Below are positions 43,202 through 51,467 of a stretch of 64,000 nt of DNA, one piece after another. The position numbers were made by a program, and so were the translations under genes. Position 1 is the first letter of the stretch. Each line of letters opens with the position of its first letter. Under the pieces are notes generated by a model. It worked only from the letters and a program-made list of their open reading frames with translations. It was not told the DNA's origin and made no database searches. The stretch comes from an uncultured Oscillospiraceae bacterium (GTDB taxonomy: Bacteria; Bacillota; Clostridia; Oscillospirales; Ruminococcaceae), in contig CAKSEC010000011.1 of assembly GCA_934446355.1 (NCBI GenBank), positions 1 to 64,000 of the forward strand. The letters are read 5' to 3'.

Positions 43202-44371
43202 ATGGGATTACAGTTTACACCCGGCGCACAGGTGCAGCCCGCTGCAGCACCGCAGGAAGTTCCTGCCACAACGCTTGCAAAGACCCCTGAGGAAGTGGAA
43301 CTTGACGTAAAGATCGAGGAAGCCAAGAACTTCAACATCGTTGTAGCTACCGACCAGATAAAGCAGGAACTTGCAACGAGCGCAGACATCGACCGACTTG
43401 TCAGCACCATCAATCTCAACGACGCAAACACCATCGTTAAGTTCGGCGCAGAGGCTGCCGAGGAGATATCCAAGGCTTCCGATCAGGTGCTCAACTCCAT
43501 GACCATCGATCAGGTGAACGACACCGGCGTAATGCTCAGAGAACTTGGCAAGATAATGGAGAAGTTCGATATCGACGAGATAAAGGACGAGAAGCCCGGA
43601 CTTTTCGGCAACCTCAAGAAGAAGCTGGAGAAGATAATCGGCAAGTACGAAACCATGGGCGGCGAGGTAGACAAGATCTACGTTCAGCTCAAGAAGTACG
43701 AAAGCGAGATATCCTCTGCAAACACAAAGCTTGACAATATGTATGACGCAAACCTCGGCTACTATCAGGAACTTGTGAAGTATATCATGGCGGGCGAGCA
43801 GGCAGTGAAGGAACTCGACCAGTACATCGAGGACTACACCAAGAAGGCAGAGGCAAATCCGGACGACGGCACTATCCGCATGGATCTGTCGAATCTCACC
43901 CAGATGAGAGAGATACTCGACCAGCGTGTAATGGACCTCAAGGTAGCTGAAAACGTGGCTATCCAGACCGTCCCGATGTTAAAGACCATGGAATATTCAA
44001 ACCTGAATCTGGTGAGAAAGATAAACTCTGCGTTCATCATCACCATGCCGGTATTCAAGCAGGCACTGGCTCAGGCAATAATGCTGAAGCGTCAGCGTAT
44101 CATCGCAGATTCAATGCAGGCACTTGACGAAAAGACCAACGAAATGCTGAAGAAGAACGCACAGAATACCGTAAACCAGAGCAAGCAGATAGCTGCGATG
44201 GCTTCCGGCTCTTCCATCAAGGTGGAAACCCTGCAGGAAACATGGACCACTATCGTCAACGGTATCGACGAGGTACAGCAGATACAGAATCAGGCAAGAG
44301 AAAAGCGCAAGCAGGACGCAGTTGTGCTTGAGCAGATCAAGGCTGACTACAAGAAACGCATGAAGGCATAA
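43202..44371 (+). CDS. telA: Toxic anion resistance protein TelA
   Basis: 389 residues, ATG seven bases after the YceG stop. TelA family: an all-helical protein with long coiled-coil stretches (EKIIGKYETMGGEVDKIYVQ, KKYESEISSANTKLDNMYD) and the family core QLKKYESEI through LDQYIEDY; C-terminal MAREKRK-type basic end. Last gene of the Ter operon, followed by a strong terminator. TelA is found with TerD genes in Firmicutes and contributes to tellurite and antimicrobial tolerance. Confidence 0.92.
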   Translation: MGLQFTPGAQVQPAAAPQEVPATTLAKTPEEVELDVKIEEAKNFNIVVATDQIKQELATSADIDRLVSTINLNDANTIVKFGAEAAEEISKASDQVLNSMTIDQVNDTGVMLRELGKIMEKFDIDEIKDEKPGLFGNLKKKLEKIIGKYETMGGEVDKIYVQLKKYESEISSANTKLDNMYDANLGYYQELVKYIMAGEQAVKELDQYIEDYTKKAEANPDDGTIRMDLSNLTQMREILDQRVMDLKVAENVAIQTVPMLKTMEYSNLNLVRKINSAFIITMPVFKQALAQAIMLKRQRIIADSMQALDEKTNEMLKKNAQNTVNQSKQIAAMASGSSIKVETLQETWTTIVNGIDEVQQIQNQAREKRKQDAVVLEQIKADYKKRMKA

Positions 44372-44384
44372 GATATTGCTGATT

Positions 44385-44411
44385 TGAGGGGGAGCATTCC
44401 CCCTCATTTTT
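44385..44411 (+). terminator. Terminator of the Ter operon
   Basis: TGAGGGGGA (44385-44393) pairs with TCCCCCTCA (44398-44406), followed by TTTTT. Confidence 0.93.
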
Positions 44412-44442
44412 CTGCAATAGTGCCGTTTTTCACGGCTCAACA

Positions 44443-44471
44443 TTGACAAATTGACGGCAGGGGTGTATAAT
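44443..44471 (+). promoter_or_regulatory. Consensus promoter of the ECF sigma gene
   Basis: TTGACA (44443-44448), 17-base spacer, TATAAT (44466-44471). Long leader follows. Confidence 0.85.
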
Positions 44472-44678
44472 AGAAAAGTATGGTTATTTTTCGTGATGCA
44501 CGCAATTTCGCCGTATAACAGGAACTAATACGGCATTTTGAGGTCATTAAGCTAATTTTGCCCTCATGTTGTGTATTCAGGAAGAAAATCTGCAAATAAT
44601 TTTGCTGAAAAGCTGAAACTTTTTTCAAATTACCGCTGACTTCAATATTGCAGGCGGATCAAGCGAGGTGAGCACTGC

Positions 44679-45224
44679 GTGGGAAATCCAGACATAGACA
44701 GCTACTTTGACACCGTATATGCTGAAACTTTCAAATCCGTATCCAGATTTGTGGTCAGCCACGCAGCCCGCTTTCAGGATTCCGAGGATATCATTCAGAA
44801 TATCTACACCCGCTTCTATAAAAGAATAAGCGACAAGGGATATTCGGATATTGAATCTGCTGAGGCGTTCCTTATCAATATAGCAAAGTTTGAATGCCGC
44901 AGTATGTTCGCCGGCTTCAAAAAGCGCAAAGACCGCGACATTATGCTCTCGGAGATAGACGAGGAGCAGTCCGCAGCGTTCGAGGCGGAAATGTCAAGGG
45001 ATCAGAAGCTTCTTGAGGACGTCATGGCTGACAAGATCCTCGCTAAGCAGATATTTGACGATATCATGTCCGGCGATGAAACTGTCGGGAAGATATTCTA
45101 CCTGCATTTCGTGTGCGACATGAAGCTTGAGGACGTCGCAGACCGGCTCGACATCAAGGTGTCCACGGTCAAGACGAAGCTTTACCGCACCATAGAAAAG
45201 CAAAAAAAGAAGTTCGGTATCTGA
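44679..45224 (+). CDS. ECF-type sigma factor
   Basis: 181 residues from a GTG after GCGAGGTGAG. Region 2 (~13-80: VSRFVVSHAARFQDSEDIIQ) and region 4 (~120-178: FYLHFVCDMKLEDVADRLDI, then KVSTVKTKLYRTIEK) are both present with a short linker. It is followed at 49 bases by a membrane protein of anti-sigma layout, so the pair probably forms an envelope-signal switch. Confidence 0.88.
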   Translation: MGNPDIDSYFDTVYAETFKSVSRFVVSHAARFQDSEDIIQNIYTRFYKRISDKGYSDIESAEAFLINIAKFECRSMFAGFKKRKDRDIMLSEIDEEQSAAFEAEMSRDQKLLEDVMADKILAKQIFDDIMSGDETVGKIFYLHFVCDMKLEDVADRLDIKVSTVKTKLYRTIEKQKKKFGI

Positions 45225-45273
45225 CCGGACTGCATATAATTATAACGAATACATCGAAAGGAGGTCTGCCTGC

Positions 45274-47607
45274 ATGAACAGGAACGAATTCTATAAGCAG
45301 CTTATGAGCGAATACTCATTCGACGCTGAAAAGATACGTGAAAATGCAAAGCGGAAGAAACCCGCAAGGCAGAAGCTCCAGCCCATGTATATCGGTATGG
45401 CGGCTGCTGCAGCCGTGTGCGTGGTGACTGTCGGCACTATCGCCGCAGTATCGCTTGGAAGAAACGGCGGCGTCAGCCTTGTTGACACGGGGCTCACACA
45501 TCTTTCCGCAAGCGACCGCCTTACTAACGCACTTGCACAGCTTGAAAAGGAAAAGGGCTCTGAGGAAGCTAAGGATTTCCTCGTTACGTTCTCCGCTCCC
45601 ATGTCGCCTGAGCAGGCGCGTTCCGTGCTCACCGGCTGGACTGACGGCAGCGTTCCCGTGAAGCAGCTTTATTTCTCGGACGGCACCAAGCTGTCCGGCG
45701 CAGACAGCATCGAGAAGGTTTTCTCTGGCGGCGGAATTTATGAGATAACCGGTGCGGCAGTTTATTGCAGCGGCGACACCGCTTCAAAGCTGCAGAGCGA
45801 CCCGTCTGTGTTCCTTGTTGAGCAGATGGACGAGGTGGACTTCGACAATGCGGCGCCGGTAAATATCAGCGACCTGCAGACCAGCGAGGTCACACCGCCT
45901 GATGATATTATAGTACCCCCTGTCACGACTCCTCCGCAGCCTGTTGTCCCTGTCGACCCCGTCATTGACGGCACGTCTGACAGCACGCCGACATCTGACG
46001 AGCAGAGTTCTGACAGCAGTTCGAGCGAGGAAATGGACGGCACTGCCGAGCCTACCTCCGAAACCACCGACGAATCCGACGGCGAGCCGCTTCCTGATGA
46101 AACCAACGACCAGCAGGATACGCTTCCGGACGACCCGATAGCGCCTCCGGTAACGAATGAGAGCGAGCCGGACGGCGGCGACAACAACAGCAGTGTTCCC
46201 CCGATAGAGGACACCACCAGTTCGCAGCCCGCAGATAATACCGAGCCGACGCTCACGCTTCCTGACGGAGTATCGCTCCCGTCCGTTATAGAGTCGCTCA
46301 GCTATAACACGTATATCGTGGCTGACACGGCGTACTTTATAAGCGACGACCTGTTCTATGTAAGAACGGACAGCGGTATATCCCTGTATCGCTATGACGG
46401 CAGCAGCGAAACGCTGATATGCTCTGAGGATATTCAGGACGTAAAGACCGTATGGGTCAGCGAAAATGGCGGAAGCCTTATCGTGTCAGGGCTTGCCGAG
46501 AACGGCACAAGAGGGCGTATGCTCCTTGTGGATTCCAACGCCGAGGAGATAATCGACCTCAGCGCCGAGGATTACGTAATGTCCGGCACGCTTATCCACG
46601 CAGGCTATAACGCAGAATCAGGTCTGCTTGCAATGAATATCCGCGAGGACGGCACTTACTACGTAAATGCGGCAAGATTGGTGAACGGCAGTCTGGAATA
46701 TATCGGAATGCCCTTTACCTCAAACTCAAAGGTGGCTCTTGCAGCAAGCAGCGGAGATACGATATACCTCACCGAAAGCACTGGCGACGCAGTTGTTCTG
46801 TATGCAGTGAACGCTGAAACAGGAAGCTGCACAGAGGTGCACAGATTCGACGCAGGCACTAAGGTCAGCAGGAATCTGGCGTTCAATTATGGGGTATTTA
46901 CCCCGTCCTACATTTCAGTGACGGGCATGACCGAGATACTCGACCCCAAGACCGGCTCGCTTATAACCGTGTACGACAGCGAGGGCAACCTCAGCTTCGG
47001 CGCAAGCCGCTGCAGCTTCACAAGTTCCGGCAGTCTTTACACGATCTCAGGCGGCACGGTAAGCCCCAGCAGCGACCTTAGTATGCTGGCTCCCGTAGAG
47101 TATCGCAAGAGTTCCTCAGGAAAATGGTGCGCAGCGGCAAGCGGCGGCACTGTTAAGATAACCGAAAGTGTGTACAACAGACGGAATCTCTCCGCTGAGT
47201 TTGTATACGAACCGGCGGGCAATGCTTCGGGTGAACTGAAAAAGGCTGCAAACGGTGCAGTTGGCGTGAATAACGCACTGGCGCTCGGCAGGCTCAGCGA
47301 AAGCGGAATAAACACAGCGCAGAAGCTTGACGACTGCATTTCGCTGTACTATTCCGAATCTGCGGCAAGGAAACTCAAACATCGCTGCTCGTTCGACGGC
47401 GTATCGCTTAGCTGCACTGACGGCGGTCTGACGGCGGTGAATGCGGCTGAATCGGTGCTGATAATAAACAGCCAGAATGACAGTTCCGCAAGCGGCGTGA
47501 TATGCGTAAAGGCAGGCACGTTCGCAGGCAAGACTGCATACCGCCAGATAAACGTGACGTTCGTCAGGGAGAACGGTATCTGGAAGCTTGATAACGTCCT
47601 TGGCTGA
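45274..47607 (+). CDS. Large membrane protein, probable anti-sigma/sensor
   Basis: 777 residues, ATG after AAAGGAGG. Residues 1-36 are a cytoplasmic head (FYKQLMSEYSFDAEKIRENA), then a membrane helix (~41-62), an extracellular domain (~80-190), a long Ser/Thr/Pro/Asp wall linker (~200-335), a propeller-like beta domain (~340-660) and an NTF2/SnoaL-like end with an alpha/beta pattern. Layout and place after an ECF sigma gene suggest a sensor that holds the sigma factor at the membrane. The cytoplasmic head is short and lacks an obvious zinc anti-sigma motif, so this is inference. Confidence 0.65.
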   Translation: MNRNEFYKQLMSEYSFDAEKIRENAKRKKPARQKLQPMYIGMAAAAAVCVVTVGTIAAVSLGRNGGVSLVDTGLTHLSASDRLTNALAQLEKEKGSEEAKDFLVTFSAPMSPEQARSVLTGWTDGSVPVKQLYFSDGTKLSGADSIEKVFSGGGIYEITGAAVYCSGDTASKLQSDPSVFLVEQMDEVDFDNAAPVNISDLQTSEVTPPDDIIVPPVTTPPQPVVPVDPVIDGTSDSTPTSDEQSSDSSSSEEMDGTAEPTSETTDESDGEPLPDETNDQQDTLPDDPIAPPVTNESEPDGGDNNSSVPPIEDTTSSQPADNTEPTLTLPDGVSLPSVIESLSYNTYIVADTAYFISDDLFYVRTDSGISLYRYDGSSETLICSEDIQDVKTVWVSENGGSLIVSGLAENGTRGRMLLVDSNAEEIIDLSAEDYVMSGTLIHAGYNAESGLLAMNIREDGTYYVNAARLVNGSLEYIGMPFTSNSKVALAASSGDTIYLTESTGDAVVLYAVNAETGSCTEVHRFDAGTKVSRNLAFNYGVFTPSYISVTGMTEILDPKTGSLITVYDSEGNLSFGASRCSFTSSGSLYTISGGTVSPSSDLSMLAPVEYRKSSSGKWCAAASGGTVKITESVYNRRNLSAEFVYEPAGNASGELKKAANGAVGVNNALALGRLSESGINTAQKLDDCISLYYSESAARKLKHRCSFDGVSLSCTDGGLTAVNAAESVLIINSQNDSSASGVICVKAGTFAGKTAYRQINVTFVRENGIWKLDNVLG

Positions 47608-47630
47608 AAGCAGTAAAACAGAACAGATAT

Positions 47631-47662
47631 ACGGGCGAGCGATGTTCGCCCGTATTGCATTT
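47631..47662 (+). other. Hairpin between sensor and NusG-II genes
   Basis: ACGGGCGAG pairs with TTCGCCCGT (47631-47653) with only a weak T-rich tail; it may be a partial terminator. Confidence 0.4.
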
Positions 47663-47673
47663 CAGGAGGGTCA

Positions 47674-48039
47674 ATGAAAGGGAAGCTGGCAGCAGCCTTT
47701 GCACTATCAGCCGCAGCAATAGCGGGTATTGTCACATTCGCAGCGATGAGGGCTGTTCCGGTCGAGCAGCCGGTAGCTGAGATACGGCTTAACGGCGAGG
47801 TCATACGAAGCATACCGCTGACCGCCGAGGAAGAATTTACCGTGGACTGCGGCAGCGGCTGGAACAGGGTACGTGTGTCCGGCGGCTCAATATGCGTGAC
47901 AGACGCCGACTGTCCGGACCGTGTGTGCGTGTCCACCGGCGAGATATCGGGCGGGACAGTGCCTATAATCTGCCTGCCGCACAGGCTTGAAATAGTGATA
48001 GTTTCCGGCGCAGAACCGGAATTTGACGCCGATGTATAA
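47674..48039 (+). CDS. NusG domain II-containing membrane protein
   Basis: 121 residues, ATG after AGGAGG. N-terminal membrane helix (~5-24) followed by a NusG-II beta domain: EIRLNGEVIRSIPL, WNRVRVSGGSICVTDADCPD, CVSTGEISGGTVPIICLPHR. The paired cysteines (CPDRVC ... CLPH) are characteristic. Family proteins in Clostridia are small, often near RNF or lipoprotein genes; function unclear. Confidence 0.88.
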   Translation: MKGKLAAAFALSAAAIAGIVTFAAMRAVPVEQPVAEIRLNGEVIRSIPLTAEEEFTVDCGSGWNRVRVSGGSICVTDADCPDRVCVSTGEISGGTVPIICLPHRLEIVIVSGAEPEFDADV

Positions 48040-48099
48040 GCACAACGCTTGATTTGGACATTATTTGAGCGCTGTTGTGTGAAAAATTTGAAAAAAGTA

Positions 48100-48128
48100 T
48101 TAACAATCGGCTGAAAATGTGCTATAAT
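48100..48128 (+). promoter_or_regulatory. Promoter of the class A PBP gene
   Basis: TTAACA (48100-48105), 17-base spacer, TATAAT (48123-48128). Confidence 0.75.
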
Positions 48129-48239
48129 AATAATGGAGCGTTATTTGTTCCAAGCAGAAACATTTGCCCTGAACAGCAATATCGCTTCAGGCAAACGAAC
48201 CGCTGACCGCCTGCAAACGGCGGCGCAAAGGTGATAAGA

Positions 48240-50540
48240 ATGGACAAGAAAAAAATAAAATACATCAAGATAAGAGAGGAGCAGCCCAAAAAGCGCACCT
48301 CTAAAAAGAAGCGCAGCCGTGCAATGAAGAATGTCGGCAGGGCGCTGACGATAGTCGGCACGACATTTTCGGCAATGCTGCTGATACTCGTCATAATGGT
48401 ATGTATCGTGGCGACCGTGCTTGCGGTGTATGTTCTGGACTTCGCCGACAACAGCTATGACGCAAACCTGCGTGACGTCGAGATGAAGTACACAAGCTTC
48501 ATTTACGGCTATGACGAGAACAACGAGCTGGTAGAGATAAAGCGGCTTGCGGCGGACGAAAACCGCGTCTGGGTGGATTACGAGGACATCTCGCAGAACA
48601 TCATCGACGCAGTCGTTGCGACTGAGGACAGGCGTTTCTATACCCATAAGGGCGTTGACTGGTACCGTACTGCGGGCGCATTCTTCTCGAACGGCGACGG
48701 CGGCGGCGGTTCTACAATAACCCAGCAGCTTGTAAAGAATATCACCGGCGACGACGAGATAAGGTGGGAGCGTAAGCTGCGTGAGATATTCCGTGCGCTC
48801 AGCCTTGAAGAAAAATACACCAAGATAGATATTCTGGAAAGCTATCTGAACCGTATCTGGTTCGGCGGAATGGTCTACGGCGTGGGCGCTGCTTCCCAGT
48901 ACTATTTCGGCAAGGACGCTGCGGACCTCAATATCGGCGAAGCCGCTATTCTTGCGGGCATGATAAGAAACCCCGGCAGAATATCCCCCTATGTCGATCT
49001 TGAACGCTGCAAGGACCGTCAGAAGTACTCCCTGCGCTGTATGTGGGAACAGGGAATGATAAGCACTCAGGATTACGAAGCATTCCGTGACAACGAGATA
49101 GAGGTGCATTTCGCAAAGCCGGTCTATGGCGATAATTTCGGCTATATCGACGAGCGCACGCTTGTATCGGACGATACGCCGGTCAGCAGCGATACTGATC
49201 AGGCAGATACCTCCACCTACGAAGCATACAAGTGGAACGGCACTTATAAAGTATCGCAGGACTGGTATGTTGACGCAGCTATTGATCAGGTAATAAACGA
49301 CTATGCAGACCTGAAGGGTATTACCTACACCTCGGCGAAAAACGAGATATACAACGGCGGCTACAAGGTGTATATCAACGAGAACATGAAGCTCCAGAAG
49401 ATACTGGAGGAGAAGTACCGTGACCCGTACACCGTGCTGTCGCGATATGACCCCAACGCTGAGGAAAAGGACCTGATACAGTCGGCGTTCGTTATCATGG
49501 ACTACACCGGAACGGTGCAGGCGGTCGTCGGCGGTCTTGGCGAGAAGCCGGGCGACGGCGCATTCAACCGTGCAACTCAGGCAACGCGTGCTCCGGGTTC
49601 GACGATGAAGCCGATATCCACATATTCGCTTGCGATACAGAAGAATCTCATCACCTATTCCACGATGATCCCTGACGCACGGATCAATATCGGCACAGCG
49701 GACGAGCCGGAACTCTGGCCGAAGAACTACGGCGAGGTCATAGGCGACGGCACGCTGCGTACTGCGTGGTACGGCGTTCAGCACTCGCTGAATACGCTGG
49801 CGGCGCGAATAGGCAGAATGAACACGCCGAGGGCTATGTACACTCAGCTGACGCAAATGCTCGGCATGACCACGCTGGTGGAACAGGATATCGCACTGTC
49901 ACCGCTTTCATTGGGTGCGCTGACCTACGGCGCTAAGCTGGTCGAGCTTGCCGGCGCATATCAGATATTCGGCAACGGCGGCGTATATTACCGACCGATG
50001 TTCTACAGCAAGGTCGAGGACAGCAAGGGCAACGTGATACTTGAGCAGGATTTCTACGGCACTCAGGCTATCGACAGCGACACCGCATGGATAACCAACC
50101 GAATGATATACAAGGTTGTAAACGGCGACAGCGGCACGGGACGTCTTGCAAAGCTGGACAACGTTGAGGTCATCGGTAAGACCGGTACTTCCAACGCAAT
50201 GACCGACCTGCTGTTCATGGGTCTTACTCCGGAATATATCGGCGGTCTGTGGATAGGCTATGACGACAGCCGAATGATAGGCGGTTCGGACGGCTGGCGT
50301 GCAGTCGCGACTGTCTGGAAGAACGTCATGGAGGACATTCAGGATACCTCGCAGGTAATGAAGTTCGTCAAGGACCCGTCCGTTATAGAGAAGCAGTACT
50401 GCACAAGAACCGGACTGCTGGCAACGAACAAGTGCAGTTCGACAGATATCGGCTATTACCGAGAAAGCAATCTCCCCGCTTACTGCAACGGCGACCACGA
50501 CAAGATTCGTGAAGAGATAGCGGCAAATAATCCGGAATAA
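48240..50540 (+). CDS. Class A penicillin-binding protein (PBP1A-like)
   Basis: 766 residues from the ATG at 48240, five bases after AAAGGTGA; a GTG at 48231 lies within that site. Basic cytoplasmic head, membrane helix (~38-62), glycosyltransferase domain with ATEDRRFYTHKGVD, GGSTITQQLVKN and RKLREIFRALSLE, then a transpeptidase with Ser454 in GSTMKP, SLN in HSLNTLAAR and Lys647 in KTGTSNAM. It polymerises and crosslinks peptidoglycan. The GT domain carries an unusual Gly/Asp-rich SNGDGGGGSTI loop. Confidence 0.94.
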   Translation: MDKKKIKYIKIREEQPKKRTSKKKRSRAMKNVGRALTIVGTTFSAMLLILVIMVCIVATVLAVYVLDFADNSYDANLRDVEMKYTSFIYGYDENNELVEIKRLAADENRVWVDYEDISQNIIDAVVATEDRRFYTHKGVDWYRTAGAFFSNGDGGGGSTITQQLVKNITGDDEIRWERKLREIFRALSLEEKYTKIDILESYLNRIWFGGMVYGVGAASQYYFGKDAADLNIGEAAILAGMIRNPGRISPYVDLERCKDRQKYSLRCMWEQGMISTQDYEAFRDNEIEVHFAKPVYGDNFGYIDERTLVSDDTPVSSDTDQADTSTYEAYKWNGTYKVSQDWYVDAAIDQVINDYADLKGITYTSAKNEIYNGGYKVYINENMKLQKILEEKYRDPYTVLSRYDPNAEEKDLIQSAFVIMDYTGTVQAVVGGLGEKPGDGAFNRATQATRAPGSTMKPISTYSLAIQKNLITYSTMIPDARINIGTADEPELWPKNYGEVIGDGTLRTAWYGVQHSLNTLAARIGRMNTPRAMYTQLTQMLGMTTLVEQDIALSPLSLGALTYGAKLVELAGAYQIFGNGGVYYRPMFYSKVEDSKGNVILEQDFYGTQAIDSDTAWITNRMIYKVVNGDSGTGRLAKLDNVEVIGKTGTSNAMTDLLFMGLTPEYIGGLWIGYDDSRMIGGSDGWRAVATVWKNVMEDIQDTSQVMKFVKDPSVIEKQYCTRTGLLATNKCSSTDIGYYRESNLPAYCNGDHDKIREEIAANNPE

Positions 50541-50547
50541 TAAATCA

Positions 50548-50579
50548 GCGAGGGGTGTAATGCCCCTCGCTTCTTTTGT
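50548..50579 (+). terminator. Terminator of the PBP gene
   Basis: GCGAGGGG (50548-50555) pairs with CCCCTCGC (50563-50570), followed by TTCTTTTG. Confidence 0.88.
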
Positions 50580-50640
50580 AGCCGCCCTATATGGTCAATA
50601 TGCCCAAAATCGCCGCTCGTTTGTTTGTGCAGGATAGCCT

Positions 50641-50669
50641 TTGAAAAAACTGCGAAAATGCTGTATAAT
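50641..50669 (+). promoter_or_regulatory. Promoter of the CarD-like gene
   Basis: TTGAAA (50641-50646), 17-base spacer, TATAAT (50664-50669). Confidence 0.78.
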
Positions 50670-50706
50670 TAAAGTACAGGACACAGCAGACGGGAAAGGA
50701 GATAAA

Positions 50707-51216
50707 ATGGAGCTTAAAGCCGGAAAATGCGTAGTATACAGGACGTCCGAAATATGCCGGATAGACGGATTTGAGAAGAAGTGCGCCGATGGAGTGAACG
50801 AGCGGGAATACTGCGTGCTGACCCCGCTGTCGGCGGAACACACGCACTACTATATCCCAAGCGAGCACGCCGCCGAGAAGCTGCGCGAGCCTCTGACCCG
50901 TGAGCAAGTCATGGGACTTATCCGGCGCATGGGCGGCGCAGAGGAATGGTGCAGCGACCCCAACGAGCGAAAGCAGCGTCACAATTCCGTGCTGGCGGGC
51001 GGCGACCATGTAAGGGTGGCTGAAATGCTGCGTTCTATTTACCTTGAAAAGCAGCGGCGTGAGTCGCAGGGCAAGCGCCTTAATTCCACGGACGAGCGAA
51101 CTATGAGGGCAGCCGAAGATCTGCTCGGACAGGAGTTCGCGTTCGTCCTCGGAATAAAGCCGGAGGAAGTAACGGAGTTCATCAGAAGCAATATAGGCAG
51201 GTCAGACTGTCGATAA
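50707..51216 (+). CDS. CarD/CdnL-like transcription regulator
   Basis: 169 residues from the ATG at 50707 (AAAGGAG upstream). The N-terminal ~60 residues match the CarD RNA-polymerase-interacting Tudor-like domain (LKAGKCVVYRTSEICRIDGF, then YCVLTPLSAEHTHYYIPSE). A helical C-terminal part follows (VAEMLRSIYLEKQRRES, KRLNSTDERTMRAAEDLL). CarD proteins stabilise open promoter complexes. The last four codons and the stop are read from structured element copy 2, so the insertion shaped the C-terminus. Confidence 0.85.
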   Translation: MELKAGKCVVYRTSEICRIDGFEKKCADGVNEREYCVLTPLSAEHTHYYIPSEHAAEKLREPLTREQVMGLIRRMGGAEEWCSDPNERKQRHNSVLAGGDHVRVAEMLRSIYLEKQRRESQGKRLNSTDERTMRAAEDLLGQEFAFVLGIKPEEVTEFIRSNIGRSDCR

Positions 51217-51442
51217 ACCCTCATCTTCGTCGTAAGGCGAAAACCTTTAATGCGCAGCGTCGTGCTGCGCTTTGGGCTTTCGCTTGTGGCGTCCTGCCAC
51301 AACAAGCCTAACGGCAGGCGCAAGCAGGACGCTTGCGCCGCTGCCCCAAAAGCCCGACACGACGTCGGGCAACTAAGGGCAGCCTGCACAAAGCCTAGTC
51401 GTTATACTTGTTCCTAGAATCTGAGGGCTTCTCGCCAGTCTG
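51203..51442. repeat. Structured element, copy 2 (enlarged)
   Basis: Outer arms are the same as in copy 1 (CAGACTG at 51203-51209, CAGTCTG at 51436-51442), with the fixed loop TCTTCGTCGT (51224-51233) opposite CCTAGAATC (51413-51421). The inner part is about 135 bases longer and made of several hairpins, including GCGCAGC/GCTGCGC, GTGGC/GCCAC, GGCGCAAGC/GCTTGCGCC and GCCCGAC/GTCGGGC. It overlaps the stop of the CarD-like gene. Confidence 0.8.
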
Positions 51443-51467
51443 GGTGTTGACTTTTTATATTCGGCGG

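Larger units (their letters stand above)
44372..44678. other. Intergenic region with terminator and sigma-gene promoter
   Basis: 307 bases: TelA terminator (44385-44411), consensus promoter (44443-44471) and an AT-rich leader of about 200 bases before the ECF sigma gene. No gene seen. Confidence 0.55.

Noticed and set aside
48141..49856. 571-codon minus-strand frame opposite the PBP gene
   Set aside because: Shadow of a clear class A PBP; no motif, no start signal.
51203..51442. Insertion sequence
   Set aside because: Palindromic arms are present but there is no transposase frame and no clear target-site duplication.
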